A DNA stretch of 64,000 bases. It comes from an uncultured Geobacteraceae bacterium (GTDB taxonomy: Bacteria; Desulfobacterota; Desulfuromonadia; Geobacterales; Pseudopelobacteraceae). A model generated the notes under the pieces. It had not been told where the DNA came from and did not search any database. It saw only the letters and a program-made list of their open reading frames with translations. Below are positions 42,325 through 51,527 of this stretch, in pieces. Numbering within the stretch: the first letter of the stretch is position 1; every line of letters starts with the position of its first letter. Where the stretch lies: positions 1 to 64,000 of the forward strand of contig CAIUSO010000127.1 in the NCBI GenBank assembly GCA_903901875.1. The letters are read 5' to 3'. The position numbers and the translations under genes are program-made.

Positions 42325-44285
42325 GTCGGCTGCTCGTCCCGTCCTCCCCCGGCCTTACGCGCCAGAACGTCGACAAAACGACGAAGGGGGGATAGCTTGG
42401 CTTCGTCCCGGAAATGGCGGGATGCGTCATCAAGCCACTGCCGTGCCGCTTCGATATGCCCTTCCGTGGCTAATCCCAGGGCCGTATCGGAAATATAGGC
42501 AAAAAAGAGGCTCTCCAGCAGTTCCGGATTGTTGTCCCGGTCGGTGATGGCCCGCCATTTATTAAAAAAGAATTTCCGGTTTTTAAGGAGAATTTCCCCG
42601 GCGGTCCGGCTCTGCTCGTAATAACTGATTTCCCGCAGTGCCCGGATGGTGCCGCTCCAGTGGTGGTCATAGTCAGTCACCGGCACAATATAACTTTTCA
42701 GCCCGGCCCGTTTGATCTGAAGCCCCAGATCCCACTCTTCAAAGTAACAGGGGGTGAAGCCGTTTTCGAAACGGATGATTTTATCATTGAAGTGCTGGAG
42801 CCGGATCGCAAAAAAGAAACCGGAGACCGCATCAACCTCCATCGGGGTGTTGAAGGAACCTTTGTCAAAATAGATATAATCACGGGAGAGGGGATACTCC
42901 ACGAAGCTTCCCTGGGGGCCGACGCAGGCGGCCGCCGGCAGTGTGGTGAGGGCCCGTTCCAGCTGGTCCACCGCCTGCCGCTCAAGGTGGAGATCGGCGT
43001 TGAGAATGAAGACCACCGGAGTGACCGCCATCTCCAACCCCAGATTCCAGGCGCGGGCGACGCCGATATTCTGTTTCATCACGGCATAGCGGGTAATGCG
43101 GGGGTGGGACTTGAGGTGCTCGGCAATCTCCTGGCCATTGAACACAACGATGACCTCCCCCTCAATATCCTGCAAATCCTCAAGGAGGGTTACGATGTTG
43201 TATTCACTTGCCGGTGACATATCCAGTACCGGTATGACGAAGCTCCGACCGGAAGTGCCGATACAGATGTGAGCACTGTTGCCACGGTCAAGGGGGGGCA
43301 CGTTCACCAGGGAGCGCTGCCGCAGTTCCCGGGCGGAGAACGTATCCGGCTTTCCCCCCAATGCCACGGCCAGCAGATCTTCGACGCGATGACCATAGGT
43401 ATGGGCATTCAGTACCAGCTGTTGTCCCCGTGCAGCAATCTGCTCCCGGAGTTCGTCGTTATCCAGATAAAATGTTGCAACGTCAGCGATGATAGCGTCA
43501 CGGTAGAGGGCGTAATCCTCACCATCCCTGAACAGTTCGTCCTGACCGCTGTTACGGGCCAGGTCTGACAGCAGCAGGGAGCCGGTGGACATAACCTCAA
43601 AAACCCGCATATTCAGATCATTTCTGACCGCTTCATTGAAGACGATTTTTGACCGGCTGAATACCTGGGCCATGTCGTCCCAGAAACAACGCTCATAGTG
43701 GACGGGGATGGTGGCCGAAAGGGAGGACAGCAGTCCCTCTCGCCGGGACCCGGGCTGGACGCTGCCAACAAAGCCGATGGGATATTCCCCGGTCGGCTCG
43801 CTCCGCCGGTGGACTTCGGGGCAGCAGGCCAGGGGGAGCCAATGGGCCCGTATACCCAGGCGGCGAAAATCCTCCAGATACTCCCGCTGGGCGATGAACA
43901 CCATGTCAAACTCTTTGGCCCACTCCAGATGGGAGGAGAGGTTGAGGTGGGAGTCTATCAGGTAACAGACCTTGGGGCAGGTCAGGGCAGCAAGGCGCAG
44001 CGGATAATGGCCCCCTACCGATTCAACCCACAGATACAGGTCGGGATGGTCGGCGGAAGGAGTGGCGGCAAGGACCGCACCCATGTCCGGGTTCGGTCCG
44101 GTCGGAATATCCTGTTCCGTCAGCGGCAGTTTCATGTTTTGTAACTGCCACCGTTCGATAAGTTCGGGGGGGAGCGGGGGGCCGATGGTCGTGGTGCGGC
44201 AGCAGCCCCGCAGGGCCCGTTCCAGATAGGCGGCGGTGGTAACCGGATAGGCCACATACGCCAGCCAGACATGAACAGTATTCAT
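42321..44285 (-). CDS. Bifunctional glycosyltransferase (CgeB-like GT plus GT2-like domain)
   Basis: 654 residues from the ATG at 44285 (MNTVHVWLAYVAYPV); the track start is 21 codons earlier. Residues ~1-330 resemble CgeB/GT1-type enzymes (YPIGFVGSVQPGSRREGL, NMRVFEVMSTGSLLLSD). Residues ~345-600 are GT2-like (IGVARAWNLGLEMA, VVFILNADLHLER with the DxD-like metal site NAD, FEEWDLGLQIKRAG). A short helical tail (GLATEGHIEAARQWLDDA) resembles a TPR. It joins both neighbours by ATGA overlaps. In this locus it probably builds or attaches a flagellin glycan. Confidence 0.82.
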   Translation of the reverse strand: MNTVHVWLAYVAYPVTTAAYLERALRGCCRTTTIGPPLPPELIERWQLQNMKLPLTEQDIPTGPNPDMGAVLAATPSADHPDLYLWVESVGGHYPLRLAALTCPKVCYLIDSHLNLSSHLEWAKEFDMVFIAQREYLEDFRRLGIRAHWLPLACCPEVHRRSEPTGEYPIGFVGSVQPGSRREGLLSSLSATIPVHYERCFWDDMAQVFSRSKIVFNEAVRNDLNMRVFEVMSTGSLLLSDLARNSGQDELFRDGEDYALYRDAIIADVATFYLDNDELREQIAARGQQLVLNAHTYGHRVEDLLAVALGGKPDTFSARELRQRSLVNVPPLDRGNSAHICIGTSGRSFVIPVLDMSPASEYNIVTLLEDLQDIEGEVIVVFNGQEIAEHLKSHPRITRYAVMKQNIGVARAWNLGLEMAVTPVVFILNADLHLERQAVDQLERALTTLPAAACVGPQGSFVEYPLSRDYIYFDKGSFNTPMEVDAVSGFFFAIRLQHFNDKIIRFENGFTPCYFEEWDLGLQIKRAGLKSYIVPVTDYDHHWSGTIRALREISYYEQSRTAGEILLKNRKFFFNKWRAITDRDNNPELLESLFFAYISDTALGLATEGHIEAARQWLDDASRHFRDEAKLSPLRRFVDVLARKAGGGRDEQPT

Positions 44286-45325
44286 AATTGTTTCCTTGTC
44301 AGTAACATGGTGGCGATGTCGTGAAACCGCCGGGCCGCCTTGCTCCACGCCAGCTGTTTCATCTCCTCGGCCGCGATGGCGCCTTTCTCATGGCAAAAGG
44401 AGCGGTTCTGGTAGGCTGATTCCAGCCGAAAGAGAATCTCCTCAATGGAATTCTCATACCAGATGGCCGAAGGTGCTCCGTTGTCGGTGGTGATCAGCAA
44501 CGGTTGGTAGCTGGTAAGGGGCAGTGCATTGCGGTCGGTGATCACGTCGCCATGACCGGTGGTGTCGTTGGCGATAACGGTACGGCCACACGCCATGTAC
44601 TCGCACATGACCATATTATTTCCCCCCTCGCATCGATTGGGAAAAAGGCCGAGGTCGGTCTGCTGGTAAATCTGTTTTATCAGTGTGTTATCAACCAGGG
44701 GGGCCAGATAGACCCGTTCAGGCGGGATGCCGTTTTCACTCAGGGTGCGCTGCAGGATGGTCGTGCAGTCGTCATCACTCGTGCGAAAGGTGATGTGGGG
44801 GGAACGGGCCATGGTCGCCACGGAAAAGGGCCACTGGTTCCCCCAGCTGCAGGCTAGAAAGGCGTCCCGATGCCGCTCCATGAAGATCTTCATGGCGGCG
44901 ATGACCAGATCCTGTCCTTTCCGATACTCAAATTTTCCTCCGGAGAAGACAATGAAACGGCCATCGTCATCCCGGAAGGGGAGTTGTGAGAAATTGGCCG
45001 GATCAATCCCCTGTAACACCGTGGCGGTCTGGCGGACACCGCCGATGCGAAGCTGATATTCGCACCATGATGAGCCGGCGACAATAAAATCCCATACACG
45101 GGCGGCGCGGCGGGTATGGCGGAGGGTCTCTATCTCATGCTCAAAAAAACAGTAGCCGATATTGATGCGGTCCCACTGCCCGGAATCCATGGGGCGCAGG
45201 TCGTGACCGGAGACGCAGTGGAGGGTGACACCCTCAAGGAATGGCAGCTTGGCTATTTCACGGGACAGGTATTCACCGGCAATGCCCCAGCCGTGGGCCC
45301 GCCCGGCGGGCATGGACACTCTCAT
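44282..45325 (-). CDS. GT1/GT4-type glycosyltransferase
   Basis: 347 residues from the ATG at 45325 (MRVSMPAGRAHGWGIAGEYL); the track start is 18 codons earlier. The donor-binding half holds FIVFSGGKFEYRKGQDLVIAA and the E-x7-E region DLGLFPNRCEGGNNMVMCEYMACG, the pattern of retaining GT-B enzymes. It uses a nucleotide-sugar donor of unknown type. The start overlaps the TPR gene by 4 bp, and the stop overlaps the bifunctional transferase by 4 bp, giving a fully coupled run of genes. Confidence 0.88.
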   Translation of the reverse strand: MRVSMPAGRAHGWGIAGEYLSREIAKLPFLEGVTLHCVSGHDLRPMDSGQWDRINIGYCFFEHEIETLRHTRRAARVWDFIVAGSSWCEYQLRIGGVRQTATVLQGIDPANFSQLPFRDDDGRFIVFSGGKFEYRKGQDLVIAAMKIFMERHRDAFLACSWGNQWPFSVATMARSPHITFRTSDDDCTTILQRTLSENGIPPERVYLAPLVDNTLIKQIYQQTDLGLFPNRCEGGNNMVMCEYMACGRTVIANDTTGHGDVITDRNALPLTSYQPLLITTDNGAPSAIWYENSIEEILFRLESAYQNRSFCHEKGAIAAEEMKQLAWSKAARRFHDIATMLLTRKQL

Positions 45326-46491
45326 GGGGCGGGAACCGCACCTATGGTCCGGAGTGATTCGGCGGCATCCAGATCCCACGGCTTGATGGAAAGAAGCTGC
45401 TCAAGGAAAAAACGGGCATCTTCCTGTCGGTCTATCTCCAGGCAGATATGGGCGATGGCCTTCAGCAGTTCTACATCGTAGCGGTTTTCGGCAAACAGCC
45501 TGACGTAGATATCCAACGCTTCTTCAAAGGCGCCGAAGCCGCAGTAAAGGAGATCGGCGAGATTTTTTGCGAAGGTCGTATTTGCCGGTTGCAATCGTAC
45601 CGCCGCTTCATGGTGGTAGCGGGATGACGGCAGATCTCCCGTTTTCTGGCACAAAACCCCCAGATCGTTATGGGCGATGGCACTGTCAGGGCTTGAGCCG
45701 ATAATGGTCTTCAAAAGGGCCATGGCCTCATCCAGCTTACCGTTATTGGCCAGGTTGACAGCATCCTGGTACTGATCGACGGCAGATGGCTTTGGTTCGG
45801 CGGCGATGGACCTGAACAAATCCTGAAAGGAAGAGGTTACGGGAGCCGCCGGAGCGGTGGTCGGCTGAGTCGATACCGGTGGTTCCAGTGGTTCCGGTGG
45901 TTGAACCGGCTCGGGAGTCGGTATCGGCTCCGGTATCTGAGCCGGTGGTGCCGGAGCATACGGTGCCGCTGGTGCCGGTTGGCCTATCTGTTTCACTGCC
46001 GACACTGCTGCGGGAGGGAGCTGCTGGAGCCCGTGGGCCGCATCAAAATTATTCACATCAATCTGCAAAGTGCGGGTGAAATACTGGCGGGCCTGTTCCC
46101 TCCGGCCGATTTTCTGACTGATGGTGCCGAGGGCATTGAGGGCTTCAATATCAAAAGGATTATCCTTGAGGATATCCAGATAGGTATTGATGGCCTCGCC
46201 GGTCCATTCGAGTTCCACAAAATAGAAGTCGGCCAGATTTTTCCGAAAGACCACATTGGCCGGTTCCAGCTTATGGGCCTTTTCGTAATGGGCCAGGGCT
46301 TTCAGGGAATTTCCGGCCTGATAATACATCACCGCCACGTCATTATGTGCCCGGCCAAAATCGGGGTAGATTTTCAGAAAATCCTGAATATGTCGAAGCC
46401 CCTCATCGGCTTCTACCTCACGCACTTCTGTCAGAATCCGCTCATAAGTTGCGGCCCCTTCAATCAGGATCAAGCTGTTTTTGGTATTCAT
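45322..46491 (-). CDS. TPR protein with proline-rich linker
   Basis: 389 residues. Two TPR blocks (about 30-150 and 240-370) repeat the same plan: RAHNDVAVMYYQAGNSLKAL and IAHNDLGVLCQKTGDLPSS, each followed by a FAKNLADL-type segment. Between them is a Pro/Ala/Glu-rich linker (PAPAAPYAPAPPAQIPEP...). No signal peptide. It is likely a scaffold for the glycosyltransferases encoded downstream; both TPR blocks are internally paralogous. It begins about 65 bp after the preceding gene. Confidence 0.8.
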   Translation of the reverse strand: MNTKNSLILIEGAATYERILTEVREVEADEGLRHIQDFLKIYPDFGRAHNDVAVMYYQAGNSLKALAHYEKAHKLEPANVVFRKNLADFYFVELEWTGEAINTYLDILKDNPFDIEALNALGTISQKIGRREQARQYFTRTLQIDVNNFDAAHGLQQLPPAAVSAVKQIGQPAPAAPYAPAPPAQIPEPIPTPEPVQPPEPLEPPVSTQPTTAPAAPVTSSFQDLFRSIAAEPKPSAVDQYQDAVNLANNGKLDEAMALLKTIIGSSPDSAIAHNDLGVLCQKTGDLPSSRYHHEAAVRLQPANTTFAKNLADLLYCGFGAFEEALDIYVRLFAENRYDVELLKAIAHICLEIDRQEDARFFLEQLLSIKPWDLDAAESLRTIGAVPAP

Positions 46492-46555
46492 TAGTTCCCG
46501 TCTCCCCTTGAATTGTCAGGCAGTAAATTATATATGTTACCGGAACATTGACGGA

Positions 46556-47779
46556 TCAGAATGGGGTAATGTTGTAACCGTCAACTTCATTGGCCGTTTT
46601 GTCCATGGGGCGACCGGATGAATCCTTTCCGTTGAATGCGAACACCACATGGGACGGGTCAATAACCGTGCTGCCCGTTGAATCCTGATTAAGTCGGAAC
46701 ACCAGTGTGGCCTCCTGGGAGGTGGAATCGTAGAAAACCGTCTCCGGGGTGGCGGGGAGTGCCGCATCGTGGGTGGACAGCGGCATCGTGTTGTTATAGT
46801 ACCCGCCTCCGGCACTGTTGGCCCGTGAAATGCTCCAGTTCTGGGTGTTAGTAACCGATGAAACATCCATGGAGGTGTTAAAGCCGATGGTGACGGAAAA
46901 GGCTTTGCTCGAACTGGGGGGGGTGAGCAGGGTTGGATCAAGCATCCAGAGGGGGGTGCTGGGCCCCAGATTTCCCATAAAACTGCCGCTCTTCTTGGTG
47001 TCCATGTAGATCATAGCCGGCTTGTCGAGAATGAACTTGAGGTTGGTCGCCTGGGTTGGGCTGGACGTTTGCAGGATGGTCAACTGCTTTTGGGCGTCAT
47101 CGGTTTTTCCCAGGGCGTCGTAGGCGACCCCCAGCTCATAATTGGCGGCCGGAAAATTCTTCTTGAGTGAAAGGGCCTTTTCAAGGTTTGCAGCGGCTTC
47201 TTCGGAACGCCCCTGTTTGTTGTAGACCATCCCCAGCGCATAATAGACGTTGCCATCGGTGGGGGAAATCTTTTTGGCCTTGAGGAACTGGGTTTCAGCC
47301 TCTGCCAGACGGTCAGTATTGGAATACTGCAACCCCAGGGTGTAGACCGGCAGGGGATTCTGTGGGGCCAGGCTGATGGCAAGCTTGAACTGTTTTTCCG
47401 AGGCAGCGTACTGCTTGTCCTGCAGGTAGGCATTGGCCAGACTGGTGATGGCATCAACCTTGGTGGGGGCGTTGCCCGACGTGTCGGCTATGGACTGGTT
47501 TGACTGGATGCGCACCAGTTGCTGGTACGCTTTGATCGAATCGGCATTTTTCCCCTGGGACAGATAAATTTTCCCCAGATAATTATTGGCCGTGGCATTT
47601 TGCGGGTCAATGGCCAGTGCCCTTTTAAATGCACCGACAGCCTGATCATTCCGACCGTTCTGTAAAAACGTGGCCGCCTGGAGCACCGAATACTGGGCCA
47701 GCTGTTTTTTCTGGCTGGTCATATCCTGCCCGAGCACGACAAACGGATCGCTGCTCCCTTCAAATACCGTGCTTGCCAT
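46556..47779 (-). CDS. TPR protein with C-terminal beta-sandwich-like domain
   Basis: 407 residues, first gene of the run behind a sigma28-like promoter. Residues ~20-245 are TPR repeats (AATFLQNGRNDQAVGAFKRAL, ALGMVYNKQGRSEEAAANLEKAL). Residues ~270-407 (FSVTIGFNTSMDVSSVTNTQNWSI, DSTGSTVIDPSHVVFAFNGKD) look like an Ig-like domain of the SwmB/Big_5 type. No signal peptide. TPR and flagellar context suggest a chaperone or scaffold. The ATG lacks a strong Shine-Dalgarno, though GAGGTAATG lies near. Confidence 0.78.
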   Translation of the reverse strand: MASTVFEGSSDPFVVLGQDMTSQKKQLAQYSVLQAATFLQNGRNDQAVGAFKRALAIDPQNATANNYLGKIYLSQGKNADSIKAYQQLVRIQSNQSIADTSGNAPTKVDAITSLANAYLQDKQYAASEKQFKLAISLAPQNPLPVYTLGLQYSNTDRLAEAETQFLKAKKISPTDGNVYYALGMVYNKQGRSEEAAANLEKALSLKKNFPAANYELGVAYDALGKTDDAQKQLTILQTSSPTQATNLKFILDKPAMIYMDTKKSGSFMGNLGPSTPLWMLDPTLLTPPSSSKAFSVTIGFNTSMDVSSVTNTQNWSISRANSAGGGYYNNTMPLSTHDAALPATPETVFYDSTSQEATLVFRLNQDSTGSTVIDPSHVVFAFNGKDSSGRPMDKTANEVDGYNITPF

Positions 47780-47816
47780 AGGACATTACCTCACAACAGA
47801 AACATATATAGTACTA

Positions 47817-47843
47817 CTATCGGCATATTGTGCCAGAGATTAA
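47817..47843 (-). promoter_or_regulatory. Sigma28 (FliA)-type promoter for the flagellar glycosylation operon
   Basis: On the minus strand the -10 GCCGATAG (47817-47824) matches GCCGATAA at seven of eight bases, with a weak -35 (TTAA) 15 bp upstream at 47840-47843. It lies about 40 bp before the first TPR gene, tying the operon to flagellar regulation. Confidence 0.55.
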
Positions 47844-48024
47844 AATAAACAATGCGTACCATAATATTTCAGGTCACCGCATATGTCCACCAGATTCCGT
47901 AAAGCGTTCTTTACAGAACCTCAGAAGGGATGATATAAGCGTAAAAGTAGTGGTTTTACGGACAGGTGACGAACAACAACGGTGACAAATTTGATTTATC
48001 CCATCAATGACAGGACTATTACCC

Positions 48025-48648
48025 ATGAGACATTTTAAATTATCCGCGCTTCCGCTTATTATCCTCATAGTGGTGAATCTGGCCGGATGTTCCTTCTTCT
48101 CACCGACAGGCCGCAAAAGTGCCTGTTCCGGCAAATCCTTTAATCAATTACTGGAAGCCACAGACTTAAAGCCACTCTTCAATGGCATCGCCCGCGAACT
48201 CTGCAGCGAAGCATGTGTGACTCCTTCGGCGGTTGAAAAAACGGTTGCCTGCTCGTCGGTTGCCGACAACCCAAATCATTCAGTTCTGGTTACTGATTTT
48301 GTTGATATTCAGTCTTTCACACCCGCTTCCCAGGGGATCTTGATGGGGGAGTTGATGCGGGGAAGTCTCAGCTCAGTCTGCGGAACAAAAATTGTGCAGG
48401 CCGAATTTGCCAAGTTTTTCAGCCTGAACGAAAAGGGGCTCGTGGTACTTTCAAGAAAGGCTTCGGAAATAAAGCAAGATGACTTTGACCAGACCGAAGC
48501 GGTGGTCGGTACCTACAGCTACCTGAGTAACAAGGTCGTCATCTTTGCCCGGAGAATCAATGTGGTCTCCGGGAAAATTTCCCGGATGTCAATGCGTGAG
48601 GTTGACTACAGTTGTAGCGGTACCAACGTGGGATATGTCGCCAGGTGA
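48025..48648 (+). CDS. FlgO-like outer-membrane lipoprotein
   Basis: 207 residues from the ATG at 48025; the track start is six codons upstream. A signal (LSALPLIILIVVNLAGC) ends in a lipobox cysteine. The core (VLVTDFVDIQSFTPASQGILMGELMRGSL, GLVVLSRKASEI) resembles FlgO, an outer-membrane protein linked to flagellar stability. It is divergent from the flagellar glycosylation operon, which supports that link. The family call rests on motif resemblance. Confidence 0.7.
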   Translation: MRHFKLSALPLIILIVVNLAGCSFFSPTGRKSACSGKSFNQLLEATDLKPLFNGIARELCSEACVTPSAVEKTVACSSVADNPNHSVLVTDFVDIQSFTPASQGILMGELMRGSLSSVCGTKIVQAEFAKFFSLNEKGLVVLSRKASEIKQDDFDQTEAVVGTYSYLSNKVVIFARRINVVSGKISRMSMREVDYSCSGTNVGYVAR

Positions 48649-48708
48649 TGAAATAAAGAGTGAGTTTAATGAGATGAGTCGTGGGGACGTTTCATACTGT
48701 GTAATATT

Positions 48709-49629
48709 TTAATCTGCAACCACCACACAGTTTCGTCCGCTGTTCTTGGCACGGTACAGAGCACTATCGACCCGACTAAGAAGGGTGTCCTCTGTTTCAC
48801 ACTCCTGTTTAAACTGGGCGACCCCAAAACTGGCGGTGACCGGGTAGGGCGTCAGGGTGGCCGGAGTATGCTCAAATCGGTCTCTCAATCGTTCCGCTAA
48901 CGCGATAGCAGACGAACAATCGGTGTGTAAGAGTAAGATAATGAACTCCTCTCCCCCCCATCTTGCCACGATATCATCTTCTCTTACCATTTCCTGCAGC
49001 AGGGAAGCACACAACTTCAATACCTGATCACCGGCATGGTGACCATAGGTGTCATTTACCCGCTTGAAATAGTCGAGGTCTATGCTGATAAGGGAGAGGG
49101 GCAGGTTGTACCGCCGCGCCGAACTTACGGCCAGGGTAAAGTTTTCGTTAAACGAGCGCCGGTTATGGAGGCCGGTCAGCTCGTCGGTTCGTGCCAATCG
49201 GGAGATGGTCTCGGTGGCCTGCTCCAGTTTCTGCATTTTATCCATCAATGCCATATGGAGCTGGTTTACTCGAAAACCGACGGCTACCCGTGCCTGCAGT
49301 TCGCAGAGATTGAAGGGCTTGGCGACAAAATCATCGGCACCGGAGTTAAGGGCATGTACGGTGGCGTATTCTTTTTCTTTGGACGTTATGATAATCGCAT
49401 AGTGGGGTGACGAACCTTCGCTCTCCCGCAATCGACGGACTATCTCCGGCCCTTCGATGCCGGGCATCATCCAGTCAAGGATAACAAATCGGGGATGGTC
49501 CGGGAGTGACAGTATCCGCCAGGCCTGATCTCCGTCACAGGCAACGGTGACCTCATAGCCCCATTTTATGAGCAGAGATTCAAGTAACAAGCGCGAAGCG
49601 GGATCATCATCGGCTATCAGCACCTTCAT
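48709..49629 (-). CDS. Response regulator with GGDEF domain (diguanylate cyclase)
   Basis: 306 residues. Receiver (about 1-120): IADDD, the phospho-site LDWMMP and KPFN. GGDEF domain (about 150-300): WGGEEF active site with REDD five residues before, matching the I-site, so product inhibition is likely. The stop/start junction with the upstream PAS-REC-HPt gene overlaps by 4 bp (ATGA), so this cyclase is probably its output partner, receiving phosphate directly or through the HPt. Confidence 0.92.
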   Translation of the reverse strand: MKVLIADDDPASRLLLESLLIKWGYEVTVACDGDQAWRILSLPDHPRFVILDWMMPGIEGPEIVRRLRESEGSSPHYAIIITSKEKEYATVHALNSGADDFVAKPFNLCELQARVAVGFRVNQLHMALMDKMQKLEQATETISRLARTDELTGLHNRRSFNENFTLAVSSARRYNLPLSLISIDLDYFKRVNDTYGHHAGDQVLKLCASLLQEMVREDDIVARWGGEEFIILLLHTDCSSAIALAERLRDRFEHTPATLTPYPVTASFGVAQFKQECETEDTLLSRVDSALYRAKNSGRNCVVVAD

Positions 49630-51500
49630 TGGCTCCCCTCCGACATAAGAAGTTTCTGCACTGCCACCACCGCCTGTTCAAATCTCCGTTCAAGTTCCGG
49701 CAGCAGCTGTGTGGCCGTGGTACAGTCATTGTTTTCTGCATGGGACTCCATACGTCGAGCTGTGTCCGAGAGCGGAATCAGGGAAATATTTCCCGCAGCA
49801 CCCTTCAGTTTATGGGCGGATTTAATAAGTGACATTGGGTCATCAGCTTTAAGAGCCGCGCGGATCGCTTCGAGATACTCGGATTTATGGTCGATGAAAG
49901 CGGCCGCCACCTTTTTGCACAGCTCATAGTCCTGGGCATTTCTCCGGGTAAAATCGGCCAGGTCAAAAATTGTTTCTGCCTTGGGGGGCAATGCAAGGGA
50001 GGAAGCATTTCCTGTTACCGGTGAAAGGGGAGCCGACTGCACGGGAGAGTGTGGCAGCCATGAATGTAATTTTTCCAGCAGGTCAGCAATGTCAACCGGC
50101 TTACATACAAAATCATTCATGCCGGAAGCTAAACATTTTTCCCGATCTTCCTTAAACGCATTGGCGGTCAGGGCGATAATCGGTATGTCATGATCACGTA
50201 CGGCTGAGGTCGGGTCACGAATTGCTGCTGTCGCTTCATAACCACTCATCACCGGCATCATACAATCCATCAGTACCGCATCGTAACGGTGCTGTGTGAG
50301 GGCGTCCAGTGCTTCCTGGCCATTGGTGGCGATATCGACGTCATACCCCAGCTTCTTGAAAATTGATGTGAGCACCAACCGGTTGGTAGGTTCATCTTCG
50401 GTAAGAAGCAACCGGATGCCATTATCGGGGGGAATCCGCTTGTAAGGCGAGTAGTTAACCTCATTCCGCAGCACAACCGGAACGTTCTCAGGCGCGATTG
50501 TTGCGGATTCTCTCTTGGCAAGATTGGCTGTTTCGGCTGCCCCTTTTGCGCTACGTAACTCTTCCTCCGTACGTCTCCGGTCGGTAACGTCACGAAAGGA
50601 CCATACCCTGCCGGCCAGTTGGTATTCAGTCTGATTGAGCGGAAATGAATAGCACTCGAATACCCGTCCGTCTTTGAAGCTGAGGGAGTCAAAACTGCTC
50701 TCAGCGGAATGATACAGGCGGGTGACCTCTGCCATAAACGCCTCGGGGGCCGCAAGCTGCTCAAGGACATAATTGAGAAGGACCGCGTCATCGCCACACT
50801 CCAGAAGGGGAGGGGGGATTTTCCAGAGACGGGAAAATTGCTGATTATAAAAAATAGTCTTACCCTGGGAGTCAACGGCCAGGATGCCATCGGCTGTCGC
50901 GTCAAGAGTCGCTTTCAAGCTGGCACGGCTTGCCAGTAGTGAGGTCTCTGCTTCTTTCTGTTTGCTGATGTCACTGAGCGCAATCCAGTACTCGCCATCG
51001 TAGGAAGGGCTGGTCTGGAGGCGGGCCCACAACAGTTGGCCGTCTCCCCGCATGATACGCAGATCCACAACCTGGGGTTCGTTTGTATCAAAACGGCTTT
51101 TATGGCGGGAATCATAGGATTCACGGTCTTCCGGGACGATAAACTGGCTGAAGGGCTCTTTAAGCAGCAAGCTGCGCGGTTTTTGCAACAACGTGGAGGC
51201 GACCAGATTTGCCTTGCGGATCAAGCCATGCCTGCTTATGGCAAAATAGGCAACCGGTGCCAACTCATACAAGCTCAAATAGTATTCCTGCTTTTTTTCC
51301 AACTGCTGATACGACCGTCGCAACTCTTCGTTCTGCAGTTCCAGTTCTGTCTGCTGACGTTTCAGCTCCCGAATAAGCCGTTCGGTTTCCCCGACGCACT
51401 CTTCCGCAGGGGGTGACTGTTCTCCAGGAGTGGGAAACTCGTCCGTCAGACCCCTGCTATCTGATGCTTCTTTCAGTAAGTCTGTCACTGAAGCCTCCAT
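49626..51500 (-). CDS. PAS-PAS-REC-HPt protein with no kinase core
   Basis: 624 residues. An N-terminal coiled segment (about 40-70), a PAS domain (75-185) and a second PAS (195-315) are followed by an AAETANLAKRES helix. In hybrid kinases this precedes a HisKA domain, but here the sequence jumps to a receiver (about 365-480: LLTEDEPTNR, MDCMMPVMSG, KPVD), then an HPt domain with HKLKGAAGN. No H-box with HExxTP or N/G-box is present. It should be a phosphorelay intermediate fed by another kinase, and it is co-translated with the diguanylate cyclase at 48709. Confidence 0.88.
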   Translation of the reverse strand: MEASVTDLLKEASDSRGLTDEFPTPGEQSPPAEECVGETERLIRELKRQQTELELQNEELRRSYQQLEKKQEYYLSLYELAPVAYFAISRHGLIRKANLVASTLLQKPRSLLLKEPFSQFIVPEDRESYDSRHKSRFDTNEPQVVDLRIMRGDGQLLWARLQTSPSYDGEYWIALSDISKQKEAETSLLASRASLKATLDATADGILAVDSQGKTIFYNQQFSRLWKIPPPLLECGDDAVLLNYVLEQLAAPEAFMAEVTRLYHSAESSFDSLSFKDGRVFECYSFPLNQTEYQLAGRVWSFRDVTDRRRTEEELRSAKGAAETANLAKRESATIAPENVPVVLRNEVNYSPYKRIPPDNGIRLLLTEDEPTNRLVLTSIFKKLGYDVDIATNGQEALDALTQHRYDAVLMDCMMPVMSGYEATAAIRDPTSAVRDHDIPIIALTANAFKEDREKCLASGMNDFVCKPVDIADLLEKLHSWLPHSPVQSAPLSPVTGNASSLALPPKAETIFDLADFTRRNAQDYELCKKVAAAFIDHKSEYLEAIRAALKADDPMSLIKSAHKLKGAAGNISLIPLSDTARRMESHAENNDCTTATQLLPELERRFEQAVVAVQKLLMSEGSQ

Positions 51501-51527
51501 TGATGCTCATGCACCTTTCCATGTCCG

